The notes under the pieces were generated by a model that was not told where the DNA came from, searched no databases, and saw only the letters and a list, made by a program, of their open reading frames with translations. A stretch of 17,110 nt of DNA. It comes from CAG-877 sp963589235 (GTDB lineage Bacteria > Bacillota_I > Bacilli_A > RF39 > UBA660). Location: NCBI GenBank assembly GCA_963589235.1, contig CAVAJX010000069.1, positions 1 to 17,110 of the forward strand, in the 5' to 3' direction. Each line of letters starts with the position of its first letter. The first letter of the stretch is position 1. The position numbers and the translations under genes were made by a program. Below are positions 13,098 to 17,110 of the stretch, piece after piece.

Positions 13098-15404
13098 ATG
13101 TTAGAAATAAAAAATATCAGTAAGAGCTATGTAACTGGTACTTTCACACAAAAAGCTCTAGACAATTTCAGCTTAAAATTTAGAAGAGAGGAATTTGTAA
13201 GTATTCTTGGTCAATCTGGCTCAGGTAAGACAACATTATTAAATATTATAGGTGGTCTTGATAAATATGATGAAGGTGACCTAATCATAAATGATAAATC
13301 AACAAAGAGTTTCAAAGAAAAAGACTGGGATGCTTATCGTAATAACTGTATCGGTTTTATCTTTCAAAACTATAACCTAATTACCCATATTAGCATTCTA
13401 GAAAATATTGAAATGGGTATGACATTATCAGGTATTGGCTCAAAAGAAAAAAGAGAAAAAGCTCTAGAAGCCTTAAAAAAAGTTGGATTAGAAGAACACG
13501 CTCACAAAAAACCAAACCAATTATCCGGTGGTCAGATGCAAAGAGTTGCCATCGCTAGAGCCTTAGCAACAGACCCAGATATTATTTTAGCCGATGAGCC
13601 AACTGGAGCACTAGATTCAAAAACAAGTCAACAAATAATGAAATTAATAAAAGAAATTTCTAAAGATAAACTTGTCATAATGGTAACTCATAACAGACAA
13701 TTAGCTGAAGAATATTCCACAAGAATAGTGGAATTAAAAGACGGAAAATTAATAAGTGATAGTAATCCAATTAAAAAAGTAGAAAAAGACGCAGAAACAT
13801 TCAGCATCAGAAAAACAGCCATGAGTTTCTTAACAGCTTTAAAACTATCATTCAACAATATAAAAACCAAAAAGGGAAGAACAGCTTTAACAGCCTTTGC
13901 TTCTTCTATAGGAATCATTGGTATAGCTTTGATCTTATCATTATCAAACGGTTTCAAAATAGAAATAGACAATTTTGAAAAAGATTCCCTATCAGAAGCA
14001 CCTATTGTCATAAGCCAACAGTCAATGAAACTTGATGAAGAAACAATTCTAAAAATGCAAGATCAACATCAGTCAGCAGAAAAATATCCTAACTCAAAAA
14101 AAGTTTATGTCCTAGACGATGTAATGGAAAGCATGACACATACAAATGTAATTACAAAAGAATATATAGATTACATTAAAAAGATCGATAAAAAAACTGT
14201 ATCCGGAATTTCTTATCAAAAAAGTACAGGTTTAAACATTATTAATCGGAGTAAAGATGGCTACAACCTTGTAAATAACACAATTATGGGAATGTCAACT
14301 TGGACTCTATTGCCATCAAAAATGAATGATAAAGATTCTGGTGTTGTTGAAAATAATTATGACATCTTAGCCGGAAAAATAGATGAAAGCGAACCAGGAT
14401 TAATACTTCAACTAGATAGCCGTAATCAAATTTATTCTTCAACTCTAAAACAACTTGGCTTATCTGGAGAAGAAGTTAGTTTTGATGACATTCTTAATAA
14501 AGAATTAAAAGTCATTCCAAATGATATATATTATAATCAACATGGTGAGTATTTTATTCCAAATACAGATTATGAGTCCCTATATAATAATGAAAAAAGT
14601 ATCACAATAAAGGTACAAGCTATTATTAGAGGAAAGAAAGAAAAGGAAATATTAACTTCAACTACAGGAATTGCTTATACAAATGCCTTAGTAGATTTAG
14701 TAATAAAAAATAATAAAGATTCAGCTATTGTAAAAGCTCAACAAGATAAAGATTACAATATTCTAACTAAAGAGCCCTTCGATGAAACAAGTCTCACTAA
14801 CACTAAAGAAACAGTTCTTGGCTACTTAGGAGCAGAAAGTGTTCCCGTAGCAGTTTATATTTACCCTAACAGTTTTGAATCAAAAGACAGTATCACTACT
14901 TATTTAGATAAATATAACGATGGCAAAGAAGAACAAGATGAGATAAAATATGTAGATATGGCAAGTATGATTTCTGCATTATCTGGAAACATAATGGACG
15001 CCATTACAATAGTACTTATAGCATTTTCATCAATATCATTAGTAGTTTCTTCTATAATGATAGGTATAATAACTTACATATCAGTTTTAGAAAGAACAAA
15101 AGAAATTGGAATATTAAGAGCTTTAGGTGCCAGAAAAAAAGATATTAAACGAGTATTTAATGCAGAAACATTTATAATTGGAATATTTTCTGGTATACTT
15201 GGAATAGCAATAGCAAGAATTTTAATTATACCAACCAACATAATTATCGAAAATGCATCACAATTATCAAATGTTGCCAAATTAAATCCAATTCATGCTA
15301 TAATATTGATAACAGTAAGTGTGACATTAACAATATTAGGTGGATTAATACCTGCAAGTATGGCATCAAAGAAAAATCCAGTTGAAGCACTTAGAACAGA
15401 GTAA
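13098..15404 (+). CDS. MacB-type ABC transporter, fused ATPase and FtsX-like permease
   Basis: A 768-aa single-chain half-transporter. Residues 1-225 are a LolD/MacB-type ATPase: Walker A GQSGSGKT (38-45), Q-loop Q90, signature LSGGQ (142-146), Walker B IILADE (162-167) followed by PTGALD, and H-loop H198. After a linker comes helix 1 (about 262-285, GIIGIALILSLSNG), a large extracytoplasmic domain of about 340 residues, and three C-terminal helices in the FtsX/MacB fold with the conserved ERTKEIGILRALGARKKDI and a final NPVEALR. Known relatives act as mechanotransmitters that expel peptides, antibiotics or lipoproteins; the substrate here is unknown, and no two-component system sits beside it. 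RBS GAGGTG. The stop codon overlaps the first possible start of the next gene, indicating translational coupling. Confidence 0.93.
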   Translation: MLEIKNISKSYVTGTFTQKALDNFSLKFRREEFVSILGQSGSGKTTLLNIIGGLDKYDEGDLIINDKSTKSFKEKDWDAYRNNCIGFIFQNYNLITHISILENIEMGMTLSGIGSKEKREKALEALKKVGLEEHAHKKPNQLSGGQMQRVAIARALATDPDIILADEPTGALDSKTSQQIMKLIKEISKDKLVIMVTHNRQLAEEYSTRIVELKDGKLISDSNPIKKVEKDAETFSIRKTAMSFLTALKLSFNNIKTKKGRTALTAFASSIGIIGIALILSLSNGFKIEIDNFEKDSLSEAPIVISQQSMKLDEETILKMQDQHQSAEKYPNSKKVYVLDDVMESMTHTNVITKEYIDYIKKIDKKTVSGISYQKSTGLNIINRSKDGYNLVNNTIMGMSTWTLLPSKMNDKDSGVVENNYDILAGKIDESEPGLILQLDSRNQIYSSTLKQLGLSGEEVSFDDILNKELKVIPNDIYYNQHGEYFIPNTDYESLYNNEKSITIKVQAIIRGKKEKEILTSTTGIAYTNALVDLVIKNNKDSAIVKAQQDKDYNILTKEPFDETSLTNTKETVLGYLGAESVPVAVYIYPNSFESKDSITTYLDKYNDGKEEQDEIKYVDMASMISALSGNIMDAITIVLIAFSSISLVVSSIMIGIITYISVLERTKEIGILRALGARKKDIKRVFNAETFIIGIFSGILGIAIARILIIPTNIIIENASQLSNVAKLNPIHAIILITVSVTLTILGGLIPASMASKKNPVEALRTE

Positions 15405-15415
15405 TGGAGGAAAGT

Positions 15416-16102
15416 ATGGATAAAATAATGAATAAGTTTTTTAAATCTTCAATAATATCTTCAGTAGTATTGATGATACTAGGAATTCTATTAATGCTTC
15501 AGTCAGAAGCTACAATAATTACAATTTCTTATGTAATAGGAACACTATTAATTGCACTAGGAACATTAGCAATAATCAAATTTATTAGAAATACAAGTAG
15601 TGAAATAAGAAACGACCTAGATATAGTATACGGAACAGTAACTATAATATTAGGCGTAATCGTAATATATAATCCACAAGCAATTGCCAGTATCATACCT
15701 ATAATAATAGGAATAGGAATAGTTATAAGTAGTGCAACAAAACTACAGTATGCTTTTGAATTAAAAGCTAACAGCAACAGTCAATGGAAAATGAGTATGA
15801 TAATATCAATAATAAGTGCCATTTGTGGTGTGGTATTAATTTGTAATCCATTTAAAGGCGCTGTAGTAATTATGCAAATCATCGGTGCATTTATAATTGT
15901 TTATTCAATACTTGATATTATTTCTACAGTTACAATAAAGAAGAATGTTGAAGCTATCCATCAAGCTATTGAAGGAAATATAGAAGACGCTGAAGTAATC
16001 AAAGAAGAAAGTATTTCAGAAGAAAAAACAGAAAAGAAAGAAAAAGCAAAAAAGAAAAAGACTGAAAAATCAAAAAATAAAAACGAAGAAGAGAATAACT
16101 AA
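15416..16102 (+). CDS. DUF308 (HdeD-like) membrane protein with charged Lys/Glu tail
   Basis: A 228-aa protein with about six membrane helices arranged as the short two-helix repeats typical of DUF308. Each repeat has a hairpin such as GTLLIALGTLAIIKFI, GTVTIILGVIVIYNPQA or ISAICGVVLICNPF, with the recurring NP turn. After about residue 185 comes a soluble tail of about 45 residues that is almost purely Lys and Glu, probably cytoplasmic and disordered. HdeD-type relatives are linked to acid stress, but no activity is established. I chose the ATG at 15416 because GGAGG (15406-15410) lies just ahead. The in-frame ATG at 15404 overlaps the transporter's TAA and has no ribosome binding site. Tight coupling to the MacB-like gene suggests a shared envelope process. 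Confidence 0.83.
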   Translation: MDKIMNKFFKSSIISSVVLMILGILLMLQSEATIITISYVIGTLLIALGTLAIIKFIRNTSSEIRNDLDIVYGTVTIILGVIVIYNPQAIASIIPIIIGIGIVISSATKLQYAFELKANSNSQWKMSMIISIISAICGVVLICNPFKGAVVIMQIIGAFIIVYSILDIISTVTIKKNVEAIHQAIEGNIEDAEVIKEESISEEKTEKKEKAKKKKTEKSKNKNEEENN

Positions 16103-16113
16103 AGGTAATACAC

Positions 16114-16281
16114 ATGATATATATATTAAGTAGTATATCCGTAAAAATAGAAGAATGGAACGAAAAACTAAATTCCTTTTTTGCTAATAATTTTGATAGT
16201 CCTTTTTTTGGAATGGTAGCCCTAATGGTACTATTTGGATTTGGGTGCTGGGTTATATCAGTATCAAATAAGAAAAAGTAA
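16114..16281 (+). CDS. 55-aa single-helix membrane peptide
   Basis: The ATG at 16114-16116 follows AAAGGTAA and opens MIYILSSISVKIEEWNEK. A polar segment (LNSFFANNFDSPFF) comes next, then one membrane helix (GMVALMVLFGFGCWVIS) and a basic end SNKKK before the TAA (16279-16281). It starts 11 bases after the DUF308 gene and stops at the first base of the operon terminator, so it fills the space between them exactly. This position and the ribosome binding site are the reasons to call it a real gene. I do not recognise a family. The basic C-terminus suggests N-out, C-in topology. Confidence 0.65.
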   Translation: MIYILSSISVKIEEWNEKLNSFFANNFDSPFFGMVALMVLFGFGCWVISVSNKKK

Positions 16282-16301
16282 AAGCCTAAAAAGGCTTTTT
16301 T
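16281..16301 (+). terminator. Terminator of the DUF3048-gpsA-ABC-DUF308 operon
   Basis: AAAGCCT (16281-16287), loop AAAA, AGGCTTT (16292-16298) and further T. It starts on the last base of the 55-aa gene's stop codon. Confidence 0.85.
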
Positions 16302-16304
16302 AGT

Positions 16305-16333
16305 TTGTCAATATCTTTAAAAAAATGTATAAT
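16305..16333 (+). promoter_or_regulatory. Promoter of the DUF402 gene
   Basis: TTGTCA (16305-16310), a 17-bp spacer and TATAAT (16328-16333): a near-perfect SigA-type promoter directly after the operon terminator. It rules out the in-frame TTG at 16305 as a start codon. Confidence 0.85.
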
Positions 16334-16352
16334 AAGAAAAACGAGGTATAAA

Positions 16353-16895
16353 ATGGAAAAAGAAGAATTAATAATAGGAAAAAAATATGAAATACATGGA
16401 TACAAGCATAATAGTAAAATTCATAGAGCTTGGGATGAAGCTGTTTTGCTTGAAATACATGATGACTATCTGATATTTGGAAATGAGAAAACTAAAGTAA
16501 CGGAGTCAGATGGTAGAACTTGGCGAACTAAAGAACCAGCGGTATTGTTCTTTTTTAAAGACAACTGGTACAATATAATAGGACAATATAAAAAAGATGG
16601 AATATATTATTATTGTAATATGGCGTCACCAATGATAATAGAAGAGAATACAATAAAGTATATAGATTATGATTTGGATTTACGTGTTTTCCCAGATGGA
16701 AGTTTCAAAGTGCTAGACCGCGGAGAATATAAGTATCATAAAAGTCTAATGAACTATTCACAGGATATAGATACAATATTGAAAGCAGAACTAACTAATC
16801 TAATAAATAAAGTTAGAACGAAAGAACTAGCCTTCGAACCTGGAACTGTTGAAAGATACTATGAAAAATACGTAGAATTAACCCGAAAACAGTGA
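16353..16895 (+). CDS. DUF402 family protein (UPF0374, Ntdp-like nucleoside tri-/diphosphatase)
   Basis: A 180-aa soluble protein matching the UPF0374/DUF402 family. The beta-rich core shows TWRTKEPAVLFFFKDNWYNIIGQYKKDGIYYYCNMASP, then the acidic cluster IKYIDYDLDLRVFPDGSFKVLDRGEY, whose Asp and Tyr residues form the metal and phosphate site in the family; a helical C-terminus follows. The S. aureus member (Ntdp) hydrolyses nucleoside tri- and diphosphates, so a phosphatase role is a family-based inference. The start ATG at 16353 has GAGGTAT at short spacing and lies about 12 bases after the expected transcription start. The stop is TGA, the only one seen in this window, so TGA is not reassigned here. 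No terminator is seen before the rRNA promoter, so some read-through into rRNA is possible. Confidence 0.88.
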   Translation: MEKEELIIGKKYEIHGYKHNSKIHRAWDEAVLLEIHDDYLIFGNEKTKVTESDGRTWRTKEPAVLFFFKDNWYNIIGQYKKDGIYYYCNMASPMIIEENTIKYIDYDLDLRVFPDGSFKVLDRGEYKYHKSLMNYSQDIDTILKAELTNLINKVRTKELAFEPGTVERYYEKYVELTRKQ

Positions 16896-16938
16896 AAAAA
16901 GTCAAAAAAGTGCAAAAAATGAAAAAAACGAAAAAAAA
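16895..16938 (+). promoter_or_regulatory. Phased A-tracts upstream of the rRNA promoter (UP-element-like, bent DNA)
   Basis: Five A-tracts of six to eight bases start at 16895, 16904, 16914, 16922 and 16931, spaced 8-10 bp apart and thus close to one helical turn. They end about 14 bases before the -35 box. This arrangement is known to bend DNA and to aid RNA polymerase alpha-subunit contact at strong promoters. Confidence 0.6.
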
Positions 16939-16951
16939 GTGTTCTTTTTTG

Positions 16952-16980
16952 TTGACTTTGCAAAATATATTTGATATATT
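16952..16980 (+). promoter_or_regulatory. rRNA operon promoter
   Basis: TTGACT (16952-16957), a 17-bp spacer and TATATT (16975-16980), about 105 bases upstream of 16S. Ten of twelve bases match consensus. Only one such promoter is visible. Confidence 0.85.
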
Positions 16981-17011
16981 AACAATGCAACTCAGAAATA
17001 GCAGCAAAAAA

Positions 17012-17023
17012 TGATCTTTGAAA
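17012..17023 (+). promoter_or_regulatory. boxA-like antitermination element in the rRNA leader
   Basis: TGATCTTTGAAA followed by ACTAAGCAAAACG resembles the conserved leader block (TGCTCTTTGAAAACT) that binds NusB/NusE in low-GC Gram-positive rRNA operons. It lies between the promoter and 16S, as expected. Confidence 0.65.
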
Positions 17024-17084
17024 ACTAAGCAAAACGTCAATTTTGAGTAGCTAGGAAAAATGAACAAACAAAAATAAAATAAAT

Positions 17085-17110
17085 TTTATTGAGAGTTTGA
17101 TCCTGGCTCA
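17085..17110 (+). rRNA. 16S ribosomal RNA, 5' end only
   Basis: AGAGTTTGATCCTGGCTCA (17092-17110) is the universal 5' segment of bacterial 16S rRNA, E. coli positions 8-26. By that numbering the mature end is near 17085. The gene runs off the window. Confidence 0.97.

Noticed and set aside
13688..14011. Minus-strand open frame within the ABC transporter gene
   Set aside because: It is a shadow of the MacB-like coding frame, with no start signal.
16893..16895. UGA reassigned to Trp, as in Mycoplasma
   Set aside because: TGA ends the DUF402 gene at the expected family length, the visible proteins use TGG for Trp, and the tRNA-Trp anticodon is CCA, which reads UGG only.
16813..17067. Minus-strand open frame rich in Phe/Leu across the rRNA promoter
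   Set aside because: It is produced by the A-tracts read in antisense; the promoter and boxA explain the sequence.

Overview
The window is AT-rich (roughly 30% GC by eye), uses the standard bacterial code (TAA stops dominate, one TGA stop at 16893-16895), has purine-rich ribosome binding sites, SigA-type promoters, short U-tailed terminators, a SAM-I riboswitch and a CCA-encoding tRNA. This fits a low-GC Bacillota of the Bacilli/Erysipelotrichia type, including the uncultured gut lineages near the Mollicutes. The species cannot be named from this sequence. The last 26 bases are the 5' end of a 16S rRNA gene.

Layout. 1-2088 is the 3' part of a P-type Ca2+ ATPase gene (+), followed by a terminator. 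2213-2500 is a scar: a C-terminal remnant of a probable ABC-2 permease (-) abutting a possible IS256-family end. 2512-3474 (-) is a HIT-family gene followed by a frameshifted FlaR-like P-loop kinase gene. 3570-4040 (+) is a Sm_multidrug_ex membrane protein. 4111-5207 (-) is a Sir2 deacylase and a MazG-like pyrophosphohydrolase. 5285-6474 (-) is a short, divergent metK under a SAM-I riboswitch. 6620-8059 (+) is a GT-C glycosyltransferase whose 3' end contains a terminator hairpin shared with a small membrane-protein gene (-). 8537-9536 is a divergent pair, an XRE regulator (-) and a DUF4190-like membrane protein (+), with two 18-bp direct repeats between them. 9621-9694 (-) is tRNA-Trp. 9891-10814 (-) is an unassigned exported protein.

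10966-16281 (+) looks like one five-gene operon: DUF3048/YerB-like protein, gpsA, a MacB-type ABC transporter, a DUF308 membrane protein and a 55-aa membrane peptide, closed by a terminator. A DUF402 (Ntdp-like) gene with its own consensus promoter follows. A strong rRNA promoter with phased A-tracts and a boxA-like element then leads into 16S rRNA.

Most of the window is housekeeping and envelope function: ion transport, SAM synthesis with feedback control, nucleotide clean-up, glycerol-3-phosphate supply for lipids, and envelope export. I found no CRISPR array, prophage, toxin-antitoxin pair or defence island. The points most worth a second look are the altered MetK active site, the XRE/DUF4190 divergon, the terminator embedded in the glycosyltransferase gene, the frameshifted flaR and the unassigned exported protein.
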